Shown piece after piece: positions 1 through 10,090 of a DNA stretch of 64,000 nucleotides. Below the pieces are notes generated by a model, which did not search any database, had not been told where the DNA came from, and saw only the letters and a program-made list of their open reading frames with translations. Origin of the DNA: Metallyticus violacea. Taxonomy: Eukaryota; Arthropoda; Insecta; Mantodea; Metallyticidae. Where the stretch lies: positions 172,607,001 to 172,671,000 of the forward strand of contig CM060833.1 of assembly GCA_030762175.1 (NCBI GenBank), in the 5' to 3' direction. How positions within the stretch are numbered: the first letter of the stretch is position 1; the number at the start of each line of letters is the position of its first letter. The position numbers and the translations under genes are program-made.

Positions 1-166
1 TCTGAAAGGAATTTGTTGCTGGAGGGATACAGCGAATTGAAAAATTCAGAGAGAATTCGGAGCCTACAGCGATTCCCAGCCTTTTCACGTTCGCGGCACC
101 CTTGGGAATGAGATTAGAAATTCGGGGCAAGCCTGTTAATTTTTTTAATTTGTAACTTTCATCGTA

Positions 167-167
167 A

Positions 168-194
<27 letters not shown>
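167..194. repeat. (TA)n microsatellite
   Basis: An uninterrupted TA dinucleotide run in AT-rich sequence. Positions 1-108 are open in frame 1 and end in TGA, but no recognisable protein is encoded there. Confidence 0.95.
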
Positions 195-198
<4 letters not shown>

Positions 199-1130
199 GT
201 TCAAATAAACACTCCATTACATATATAATAATACAGTTTCCTTTTAATAATAATTTAACAAACAATTTATGGCCTGCCATTGGACAAAGTATACTTTACA
301 AATGTTTAATATACATTGACTATTAATTATTAAATTAAACAAATACAATTTCAAAAGTGGAGAACTACAATGTAATTTTCAATCGTCAAAACAAATTTTG
401 TCTTATTAATGTGAGATTTGTAATTGATGCTGAGAATACAACCAAACGCGCATATCGTCCTCAAGGCTAAGCAGTCTATTTGGAGTCTTTGTTGTGAGTT
501 CGCGTGGTATGAGTGATTTCATTGTGCCATGTTTTCGTTGAAGCTTAATTATTCTTTGCATTATTGTACAATATAGTTTTAAATGTGATCAATATGCTAA
601 CGGATGTTCTAATAACTCTGGTCTTGATCAGCGTGTAGCATATTACTATGTTCCCAACAAGGAAAATTTCCTGAAACTACATAATACATGTTTAATTTAT
701 GAGACCGTCTCTTCTTATTAATTCATGAACTGGGCACCTGAGATGAAACTTAATCATGTTAATGATTCGTCTTCATCTGCATTATCACTAATACTAGTAA
801 TTGATACACTGTAATTTAATATATTTACCTATATATATTAAGTAGTTCCTACTATATTTTTGTTTATTCCCCAAATAACTGGGAATCGCTGCCTTAGAGT
901 GTAAAATAAACAGTAGTGAAGTAATGGCTGCGAATTATTCACGGAAACCAGGGCATTGTGCTATCGTGAACAACTAAGGATGCAAGGGAATAAAACAAGG
1001 GCATCGAATTAAAGAAAGGGACTGGATAGGCTCTATTTGGATGGCCGGTCAGGGGATTAGAAAGAGTACATGGAGAAATGTTTGGAGCCGCATGAGGATA
1101 CGGATAGACAGCAAACAATTGCGCAATGCA
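195..1130. other. AT-rich intergenic DNA, nothing recognised
   Basis: No coding exon, RNA gene or mobile element is recognisable on either strand. Stops are frequent in all frames. Confidence 0.6.
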
Positions 1131-1168
1131 GTGAGAGAGAGAGAGAGAGAGAGTGAGAGAGAGAGAGA
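1131..1168. repeat. (GA)n microsatellite
   Basis: A GA run with one interruption (a T near 1154). The overlapping short frames on both strands (poly Arg-Glu and Ser-Leu) exist only because of this repeat. Confidence 0.95.
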
Positions 1169-1796
1169 TGATTTTTCTGGAAGTAAAATAGGGGATAAAT
1201 TGGAATGGAGCAGTACATTAAACTCACTAGACAGGGGGTCGCGTGCCTTAGACTAGATGAAGGCAGATGACGAATATGCGCGAACATCAGTGAAGAGGAA
1301 GAATCATGAACACATTTTCTGGCTCATGCAAAGGTACGAAATAATGGGGAGAGAAGTATCTACGGCACTCCTTTACAGGATGGAACAGAGGGAGATAGTC
1401 ATAATTGATTATACTGGCAGGCAAAGAAGGAGAAGAGAAATTAGGTAAATTTCTAATGCACGTCTGATAAGGCTGATAACCGGCGAGGGAGATAGGGGAA
1501 ACAAATTGACAGCATCCAGTTATGTATCATCCATGAAGTTTATATGTATTTGTCATATTTTAAAATTTGTTCTTCTGGTATTTCTTATTTTATTCTATTT
1601 TATAATATTTGTTTATTTGTATTGCTGAATATATAAGTTTTATATCTAGGTATATCAGATATATCTAGTATATCATAAAAGCACTTACGGTCCGTTGGAC
1701 CCTTGCCTGTTGAAATTGTTTTGTATTGGTATTGGTGCCACTATAATAAATACACCCTTCCTACTACCACCATCACTACAACTACTATCAATACCT

Positions 1797-1848
1797 GCAC
1801 CACCACCACCACCACCACCGCCGCCGCCACCACCACCACGACGACGAC
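1797..1848. repeat. CCA/CCG/ACG trinucleotide repeat
   Basis: Consecutive CAC/CCG/ACG triplets give poly-Pro on one strand and poly-Gly on the other. No flanking exon structure supports coding use. The stretch from here to about 2160 is otherwise featureless. Confidence 0.9.
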
Positions 1849-2163
1849 TTAAAATAACGTTGCAAGACACATTCCTTATCCTTATAAGTTCTAAACACGC
1901 TACGTAAAATATCATTGACTGCATCCTAAGTGCTTATATCAGGGGAAAATCTAAATTGAAAGTAGGTGAAAAAATGTGTTCCCTGAAATTTAATTTTAAT
2001 TGCAAGAGTATGTCTTCATAGACCTTTCGAAAGTATAGGCTGAAAAGCCATTGTTATATAATTTACATATAATATAATTTTATAAACTTATTTAGTTATA
2101 AACCTTGCAGACTCACGAGCTTTTTTTATCTCTTATTGCTCATACTTCAACTTATTTCGTAAA

Positions 2164-2166
<3 letters not shown>

Positions 2167-2200
<34 letters not shown>
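2167..2200. repeat. (TA)n microsatellite
   Basis: A TA run of about 17 units. Confidence 0.95.
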
Positions 2201-2204
<4 letters not shown>

Positions 2205-2336
2205 GCAACCTACTTGGTGGAAAATGTTTCTGATGTTTTCCTTTACACGTATATACCTACTATAGGAGGTGACAATGTTCTAACTAAGCTCTATATTAAT
2301 GTCTTTATGAGTTTAGAGCATATTACACCTAGTAGT

Positions 2337-2378
2337 GACCTGTGATGTTAAAGAGTGTCCTTAAATAAACAAACAAAC
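2337..2378 (+). mobile_element. SINE family A, 3' tail fragment
   Basis: This short segment matches the conserved 3' end of the four longer family A copies (16.7, 25.1, 36.6 and 47.9 kb): GACCTG, GATGTTAAAGAG, GTCC, then TAAATAAACAAA. The tRNA-like head is missing, so it is a 5'-truncated copy or a tail shared with a partner LINE. Confidence 0.7.
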
Positions 2379-2619
2379 CATCAAATGTAATTACTGATTA
2401 AAGAGGCTTTGCACAGAAAAATTGTGAATTTAGGTTCATGTGCAGTAATTTGTTAGGTGTGATGCATTTTTTCCAATCCTGCTTTTGTATCACACAAAGC
2501 TATTTTCGATGTGATTTTTATTTAGAGTATGTCCGGGAAGTACTTTGCAAGTTTCTTATTAGTATTGTAATATTGTTGTTGTTGATGTTTTGTAACCTTA
2601 GCATCACTTAATCTGTGAG

Positions 2620-3520
2620 TTGAAATGGCAAACACAAGTTCGTTTTCTGTTGAAGAGAGGTTATCACGAACGTCCTCCCAGAGTAAAGACAATTAGCACC
2701 ATACGAGAGCAAACTAAGAAACCTCCATCTACAAAAAGGAGGACGAATTACTGGGAAAGGAAGAGTTTATACAGGAAGTGTGAAAGTAGAAGAAAGAAAA
2801 CGCACTTGGAGACTATGTGCTTAAGTTGAGCGCTACCCGTAAAACCCATTAGCAAACGTCCTGCTCCATGATCGACTCTTTTTGATTAAATGAACAAGGA
2901 CTTAAATGTGAAGGCCTAAATCAATGAGTTGTCTGAACAAGCGTCTCTTCTAGCAACATTCCAAACGGACATATCGAGGTCCAGGGTTATGTTTAAAATG
3001 AGTGTGCCATATTCCACAGCATGCGAAAGAGAAATGCCGAAGGAAAATCCGCACTTCACTTTCAAACTTAACACAACCCACCCATATTTTGATGATGTGG
3101 GCAGAAATGACATCGCATTTTTGACTGTATCTTTTATGCGTTTTGAATGCTGGATCATATTCACGAATGCTGACAACTTGGCTCATCCCCCAACTGGAAG
3201 ACAGAGGACTACTGGGTGGATACAACAAGACGTAGCTCTAGCACACTTCGCTCTTACCGTTCGTGATTTGTCAAACGGTACATTCCAACAACACCAGCAC
3301 CATTCCCATGGCCTCCACGTCCTGACGACACCTGATAATTCGTTATGGGGTATTATCAAGCTGAAGGTTGCCGCGCGTCGCTAGGGACCAACGCTAAACT
3401 CGAACAAGCCTTCTGCAATTTTGGAAAAAAATGTCGCAAAGAACTTGGAGACGCATAGGATTATGTGCCCAACATGATGGAGCACATGCAGGTCTCTTGG
3501 ACGGCTAGCCGCAAGTTCAT
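2620..3520 (+). pseudogene. Decayed mariner/Tc1-superfamily transposase
   Basis: The + strand carries a heavily damaged DDE transposase. The best-preserved part, about 3215-3384, reads WIQQDVALAHFALTVRD and then SLWGIIKLKV. These correspond to the W/F-QQDGA..H..V and FLWGYLK-KV blocks of insect mariner/Tc1-type transposases. The second catalytic Asp (in QQD) is still present. The SPDL..D block with the third acidic residue is shortened. Upstream, around 2640-2700, a remnant of the helix-turn-helix head is likely but broken by stops and frameshifts. Downstream, 3384-3500 resembles the degraded C-terminus in other frames. No inverted ends were found. The 151-codon frame at 2929-3384 is a chance opening over this fossil, not a working gene. 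Family assignment is by recall of motifs. Confidence 0.65.
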
Positions 3521-3524
3521 TGAT

Positions 3525-4620
3525 ATTTTTATTAAATTCATTAAATTCATTAAATTAAGGTATACCATATAAGGCTATATGGATTTCCCGGATACAGAGG
3601 AATGTGTTCATGAATGGAACAAGATACGTGAATTTGGCAGTACCCACAAGACACGGTTTTCGGACAAAACTTAAAAGCATTTATTTATTGCAAACAGTCA
3701 TTTATACATGTTATTTTTCCCCCTTTCTTTTTGTGCTCAGAAATATACTTATTCTTAAAAGTTATAAGTGAATATGTTTTGGAGCACTGTAGACTCTGTT
3801 ACGTTCTGTTTTTATCGAATTGATCTTAACCATCATTTTAAAGTTTTGTTATTGCATTTCTTTGTATTATTTAGAAACTGACATTATTCTCCCCTTCTGC
3901 TTCTAACCATTACACAATTACAATTTGTGTCTTAAACAATATTCCCTACTGTATTAATTTAGTGCATTATGATATGTGCTGAAATATCTTTGCTGCTATT
4001 TTAATTAATTAATTTATTTATTTATTTATTTATTGTTGATCATGCTACTCTCTTCTATCGTGGTTACATGGGTTTAACTTTGGATGTAGAATGCAGTATT
4101 TCTCGTTACTTATACGAAAATGATATGTCATAATACAGTGTAACTTGTGGTGCAGAACTGGAAATTAAATATCAAAATGCCTTCAGTCAGCAAACCTCAT
4201 CTCTCAACTTGAGTTTCCATGAAAATGTAGTCCCTTGCTTTCTACCTTTGCATATTGCAAAAATGTTTTTTGTTTTCTTCCGTACATCGAATTTTTAGAA
4301 CTTTCTACCCTATTAATAATATTTAGAACAGTTCATTGTGTGCATTTTGTTCATTTTATGTGCTGCCTACGGTTACGTTCAGCTTTAATTTGAGAAAGAG
4401 ATCACGGTAAAGTCTAGGCATACTCTGAGATTGGCTGAAAGTATACAAAATTCGTTGAATTGACTTTTTTCCTAGGGGAAGGGAAAATCGTCTGGAGTGA
4501 ATTCAATTTGTCTCTGCAGGGACTTATATCTTATTTTACCTTATCAGACTCGACACGGAGAGTTTAACGCTTTATTTCACTAAAATTAAAATAAATTTTG
4601 TTTCCAGAGCCAATTTCTCA
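3525..4620. other. AT-rich intergenic DNA with short repeats
   Basis: It contains a 10-bp unit in three copies (ATTAAATTC type) at about 3532-3557 and a (TTTA)n run at 4006-4034. No gene or mobile element is recognised. Confidence 0.6.
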
Positions 4621-4689
4621 CGCGCTATACGTTGTTGTGTCAAGAAATTGTAGTAATTTCCATTCTTCATTCAAAAAAAGGTTATTCTC

Positions 4690-4918
4690 AAATCTCTCAG
4701 CTAAGCTGTAAATCTTTTATGCTGACTTCTCTGAGGAAAGTCTCGTCCTGCATTAGCTCACGAATCTGGGGTCCTTCGAAAATACCTGCTGCTACCTTAA
4801 CTTCAGTTTTCTGCAGTAACTTTTGTTACAAAAGCGCTGAAACAACCATTTTCCTTGTTCAGAGCAGTAACAAATTGCTTCATCTGACCTAACTTAATAT
4901 GGAGTGGTGGAAGAGGAC
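4690..4918 (-). pseudogene. Fossil of a widespread multicopy insect ORF of unknown function
   Basis: Two adjacent minus-strand blocks in different frames read LPPLHIKLGQMKQFVTALNK (from about 4918 down) and GIFEGPQIRELMQDETFLRE (about 4785 down). They are separated by a short damaged stretch with stops. Both blocks, in this order and spacing, match what I recall of a multicopy uncharacterised protein family annotated in many arthropod genomes, probably derived from a transposable element. A frameshift separates the blocks and the reading decays below about 4720, so this is a dead fragment. The + strand frame at 4632-4892 is its shadow. The function of the intact family is not known to me. Confidence 0.6.
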
Positions 4919-4924
4919 ATTAGA

Positions 4925-5890
4925 AGGAGAAACCGATGTTTCATACTTAATATTTTTTTCTATAGAAACTAAATTTCTCCCTTGTGGTCATTTTTTTCTG
5001 GTACAAAGGTCTTAGCCTTACTGTTTCATTCACAAAGTGAATACTTTATTATCTTGTTTAAATTTCTCATAATATTTGTTTTATGTATTGCTCAATGAAC
5101 AAATAATAAAAAATGTTAATTTCTATAATACCAATTTCTAAAAATCTGCAGCCCGTTATAATAAAACAAAAGCTGGTTTGAGAGATTCCTTGTGGTAAGA
5201 AATCAGAAAATATTAACACATTTGGAAAAATGTTCAGATTAGTTTTATTCTTCCTTTATAATGATATTTTAACTGTTACGTGTTTAATTAAAATTTATTG
5301 TAGGCCTGTAGGCGGTTATTCAAGGAATTAGTGCCGTCACAAATGTCTGAGCCACATTTCTCATTCACCAAAGAATGTACTGAATTAAATTAAATGCACA
5401 CAAACAACTATACAATTATCTTTAAAACGACTTACCAAAATAAATAAAACTCCTACATTATTTTGAAAATTATGAAGGAACTACAAGCTGAGAGGAGCGA
5501 AACATCTTATGTCAAATTTGAACAGAGACGTTCCTTACCTTTATATACACAGAGCGGTGAAAGTTGAGGCAGTAGTAATTACAAAATATGTTTGATATAA
5601 ATAAAAATCGTCCTGGGACGTAACTGCTTTTACAATACACTAAGAAAAGTATGAAATTGAACAAGCGGATATTTAACTTTCAAGGGACAAACAAGGGACT
5701 AAAAATTGAATAAATAAATAAATAAATAAATAAATAAATGAAAAACGAAAATATACACAAAAAATAAAAAATACGAAAATAAAAACTTACACCCCCACAC
5801 TTATATATAAACATCTTGAAAATATTGAATCTACTACCCCTTTTCATGGTTGTCTGCTTTTCCCGATCTGAGTTGTCTGTTTTTGTATAA
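4925..5890. other. AT-rich intergenic DNA with (AAAT)n
   Basis: It holds an (AAAT)n microsatellite at 5709-5739. Nothing else is recognised on either strand. Confidence 0.6.
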
Positions 5891-5894
5891 AAGT

Positions 5895-6179
5895 TTACCT
5901 ACTTTCTCCTCCTCTTTCCCGTTTGCCGGCAAAGTCCAGCGCTGCCACTGCCCTCTCCCTGGCTCTCCTGCAGCACGTCAGAATATGTTCCAAAGATTTT
6001 CCTCTGCACATATAGGTAGGACAGATTCTTGTATCCTCTCTTTCTGTTATCTGCCAAGCATCTAGCCTAACCAAGAGAGCCCCTGCTTGCTGAGTTTGGC
6101 CCCTTTGGATGTATTGCTCCATCCCCTTCCCGATTTTCAAAAAGGAAAATTTCCTGACAAGATATAATGTTAATAACAT
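5895..6179 (-). pseudogene. Possible LINE C-terminal zinc-knuckle remnant
   Basis: A 94-codon minus-strand frame includes LLVRLDAWQITERED, then CPTYMCRGKSLEHILTCC. This C..C, E-x-x-x-H, C pattern after a leucine/arginine-rich stretch resembles the zinc-binding tail that follows reverse transcriptase in jockey/CR1-type non-LTR elements. The spacing is approximate, no reverse-transcriptase core was seen next to it, and the region is GC-richer than its surroundings. It could instead be a chance frame. Confidence 0.35.
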
Positions 6180-7228
6180 TTTCTTAGTAGAAAGCTTATC
6201 AAGTATCGAGTGATTATTTTAATTGCTCTCTTAGGGAAAAATGTTTAGAGAGGTGGTTTTCAACTTAAAGCTCTATATATGCGCTAAGTAACTATAAGAA
6301 ATTCATAAGTTCTAAGGTTTTTTAATGCATTATTCTAAAAACAGGGCACAAACGGCGTTTATTGTATTCTTGTTGCATGTTCAATACGGGCACTTCATTA
6401 GTTACCGTAATGACAGAAGTGAAATTAGAAAAGTCTGCACACGACACCAGTGACATGCAAATCCTGTCACGATCTTAATTGGTTGTAACAATTAGCATTA
6501 TAACTAATTCATGTAAACTGTATCAGTTTAAACATAAATTATGGACACTCTGTATGTTAACACCTTTGACAAACATGCCATTTTGCCCTACAGGCAAGCG
6601 ACGAAGTGATATTTACATATGTATGCACACGTGTCTGTGCGCAAATGTTAACACTTTCCCGGATATTGTAAGGCAAATCATACTTTCAGAAATGTATTAA
6701 TATCATCTGGAATGTATAGACTTTTGAAGCGTTCAGGGCGTAGTTACGTGAACTTCATTTCCTTGTTCAATATGAAATGTTTTCAAAAACAATAAATTGA
6801 ATATTTGAAATATATTATTTTGTTAGCGATGTACATTTTTCTACATAAATATTTCCTGTTTAATGAACTTATCACAAAATTCTTTATTTTATTAAGAAAC
6901 AAGTTTTAGTTGTGTTTCTTATCACACCCAGTCTCTCTCCTCTCAGAGGGAGCAGTGGCACAGCTAAATGGAAATACTCTAAAATTTGAAACTTTAATTC
7001 GCAAATAATGTCAAGGAGTTATGAGACCGTTGTTATTATAAAGGAGGAGCTCTGTAGACTGAAGTCCACTGTGAGGTTTCATGTTTCTCCTCAGTCTTTT
7101 CATAGAGTCGACTTGACTATCTCTGCTTGGTAATGAGGCGCCCACATTTGACAACACTGAAAGTATGCACGCTGTTACTTTCTCACAAATATTTGGCAAT
7201 CTCCATGATAATGTCTGTCAACTACAGC
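6180..7228. other. Intergenic DNA, nothing recognised
   Basis: No exon, RNA gene or mobile element can be supported in this stretch. Confidence 0.6.
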
Positions 7229-7483
7229 CTTTTTTTTAATGGCGTTTAACGCCCGGTTTTACTGCTGAGGCACCACAAGCGTGGGCACTGATGACACATG
7301 AAATGATATATGAAAGGATTTTTGAAGAAAGGAAACGTTCCAGGCCTAAGTTTAGGGTATCTCCCGGCATATGCCATTTATGCGGACTGAGGAAAACCTG
7401 GAACAAACCTCAGTCAGGGGATGGGAACCCCAGACCTTCCCCTCATGAGTTCGTGCCTTAACGACCTCGGCCACCCGTGGCGG
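7229..7483 (-). mobile_element. SINE family B (tRNA-Ser/Leu-like head), reverse copy
   Basis: Read on the minus strand, the element starts CCGCCACGGGTGGCCGAGG with GTTAAGGC, an A box like those of Ser/Leu tRNAs. A GGTTCCCATCC box-B remnant follows, then a body shared with five other copies (a TTTCCTTTCTT-type motif and GGGCGTTAAACGCC near the 3' end), and a short poly(A) that appears as T9 at 7229-7237. TACAGCC lies directly outside both ends and is probably a 7-bp target duplication. Confidence 0.85.
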
Positions 7484-9190
7484 TAATACAGCCGTGGAGG
7501 AGACGTCTTGGGATTGTTAATCACGGATTGAGCTTCACTAATTTTTAAAAACACCTGTCCACCATGTTACCAATACCATTAATTCATTTCCATTAGCGTA
7601 GTCTATTATATTTGTTTCCTCCAATTATTTATTGGGTATATCAATAATTTCTCCAAGAAAATTTGTCGTCTCTAAGCTGGAGTTTGAAATCGCGGATATT
7701 TTTGTTTCATGAAATAATATTCATGTGTTTTAATATCTCGTGTATAAAGACTGAAAGCGATTACCTGGTGCTGTTAAAGGTTATATCTGAAAAAAAACTC
7801 CCGATAATCTTCTTTGAATTAATTTACAAACTTGCTTCAAGCTTGTGATAATCTAAAATGAGTAGTTCACAAAAGAGACCCTTTTTATAATATGGTCCCC
7901 TTCCTGGACTAAAGTGCGTCGCCTAAAGTCCAGCATTTGACTAAAAAATTCCAAACGTTTTCTGAAAAATAAATGTGTTTATAGTGAACACAGATAATAG
8001 AAGTCCCAACTTTTCTTTTAATGAATGAAGTATATGCAAATCAAGACCATATCAGAGATAACTATCAAATTAAAACGTAGAACTTGAATGTAGTTGTGAG
8101 GCTGAAACTGAAATATATTCATAGAAAGTCATAGCCCCCGTTTTCCGCACATGTTTCTAATTGTAAAGTGAAGCAAAAATGTTCTATATTTCTTCATAGA
8201 GTGTTAAATTTATAGATTATGATTTAAATTTTCTGTTGTAGCAATGGCGGCTTTCTATGTTGTTTAAGTGAAGAGCGTATAATGGTTTCGTGAGATTTCT
8301 TTAACACTTTGCGTGCTTCTTCTATCAGATGGATAAGTCTTTAGACATTTAATGTTTCGTAAATGAGTTACAGCATCCAAATAGCGCCAGTCGTCGACTT
8401 TGCCAATGGACCCTTATCTACTCGCACAACTTGGAACACTACAGCATGTAGTTCATCTGCAGACCCTGTTTCTCACAGTTTTTAATTTCTCGCTACTGCT
8501 CTGTTTTCACAATTCTTCTAAATTCTGCTTAATTGTGGAATATTTTCTCTTTTCTGGTGATAAACTTCAGTACCATATACTAAAGTAAAAGTACATAACT
8601 GTAATTAATATTATTGACGCACAATAACGAATAATAACATTAACAAATATCGGAGTTCTTATCGTTTAAACGCAAAGCGAGTTTTAAATGCTTACTCTTG
8701 TGACAGAAAATTGCGACCGACTATCCAAGTGAAACACCAGGTAGTAATGATAGCTTACTGACGTTATCCTGCTCTCAGCTGCGGACGGATAATATTCGCA
8801 TTTATTAAATACGCAGTTTCGTGAATTTTGATCAAGTATTTTTTTAAAGCCTAATGTTATGGTTTAGTTTTTGAAACTGATATTCCTGACCGCTTATCAC
8901 CAATGTGCGAGTATTATTTTCTGAGAATAATCCTGGTGTGTTTGATTACTTTCGTTGAGAGAAATGTAATACCGGACTTCCAGAATATTCCACACTACTC
9001 CCACGGGGTTTTGCGTCTCGACCAAGGCCATTCCGCCTTTGCACTAATGACCCCCTGCCTGTTTATCCTTGAACTACCAAGCAGTCACCAGTCTACATTC
9101 GTTCGAGAAGGCTTTAGAGCAACCTGTTACTATAAATATGAATCATCCCGTCGCGTTGGTGAGGAAGTTTCCTGGGTAATTGTCTCCTTC
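7484..9190. other. Intergenic DNA, no gene supported
   Basis: The longest frame, 8903-9220 on +, has a hydrophobic start but no domain, no splice signals and no resemblance to a known family. I treat it as chance. Confidence 0.55.
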
Positions 9191-9194
9191 CAAA

Positions 9195-9620
9195 ACTTCA
9201 ATTCACTGTTTTGTGAATAAATTTGATACAACCGGCTCCGTGAAAACAAGAAACACACCAAAATTGATGAAATTGATGCAAATCTGAACGTTTGCCAGTA
9301 AAATCTGCACCGAAATTAGCAGAACAAATCGGCGTTTCAGTGTCTTCTGCACATACAGCAACAAAATTATTAAAACTCAAACTTAACAAGCGCACATGTG
9401 TTCATTGTCTACGACAAGGTGATCCCGTAGCAAGTGTGCGTTATTGTGAGTAATTCCTTTCATCAATGACCGACGGTTCATTGACCCTCAGCTTGTGCTC
9501 TTTTTAGATTAAGCGCGTTCCACCAAAATGTAAATTCGAAGTACAGGCGCGGCCCCTGTCGCAAGCAACTATCAAAATACAACATATTCTGGAAGCTCTG
9601 GGTTTTATTTAAATTGCAAC
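9195..9620 (+). pseudogene. Decayed mariner/Tc1-type transposase, N-terminal half
   Basis: The + strand reads VNKFDTTGSVK (about 9213-9250), the end of a helix-turn-helix. A serine-rich linker with stops follows, then a second HTH-like block ending KLLKLKLNKR. Next come RQGDPVASVRYCE-stop-F (about 9415-9460) and FHQNVNSKYR (about 9515). The order TGSV, second HTH, R-x-YC-x-WF, FH-x-x-x-x-NS matches the N-terminal half of insect mariner/Tc1-type transposases. Several stops and shifts show it is dead. The catalytic half and terminal repeats are not recognisable. Confidence 0.6.
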
Positions 9621-9624
9621 AAGA

Positions 9625-10090
9625 GCTTTTATAACGAATTTAAATGTCTAAAATGTCTTAACCGAAATAAATCCGTGGTACATATTAACACACTTTTTTA
9701 CTTTCAGCCCATATTGTTCTGTAATAACAAATGACTTGAAACCTCTTATTTGAATTAGTAAAAATAGGTCCTGTTGAATATGTAACTTGCCCTCAATTAT
9801 CACTTGTTCTATTTTAGTACTTCAGAATGCTTTTCGCACGAAAGTTCGAAGTTGAACTCTGTGTTCTATATGGGTAGATTCTCAAATTTCATGGGTACTA
9901 ATACTCATCTATGGAAAGAGGACTTTTCATGTGGGAATCAAACTTGAGCTTATGCAGTGTGAGTTCGCACAAATAATTCGTATGTACTTGAATGATAGAT
10001 AACATGTTTCATATTTTGAATATGACGATCAACATGCTTGGCTTTGAAGTACTTTAAACAGGGCGGAAGGTTGAGGAATTGCTTCGGGCT
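9625..10090. other. Spacer before the minisatellite, nothing recognised
   Basis: AT-rich DNA without recognisable features. Confidence 0.6.

Noticed and set aside
1685..1924. Poly-Gly or poly-Pro protein
   Set aside because: It is generated by the CCA/CCG repeat on both strands and has no exon signals.
2929..3384. 151-codon protein-coding gene
   Set aside because: Only its last third matches transposase blocks and the surrounding family reading is broken. It is a chance opening over a fossil.
8903..9220. Secreted protein with hydrophobic N-terminus
   Set aside because: The hydrophobic start is in AT-rich DNA, no conserved domain follows, and it runs into a transposase fossil.
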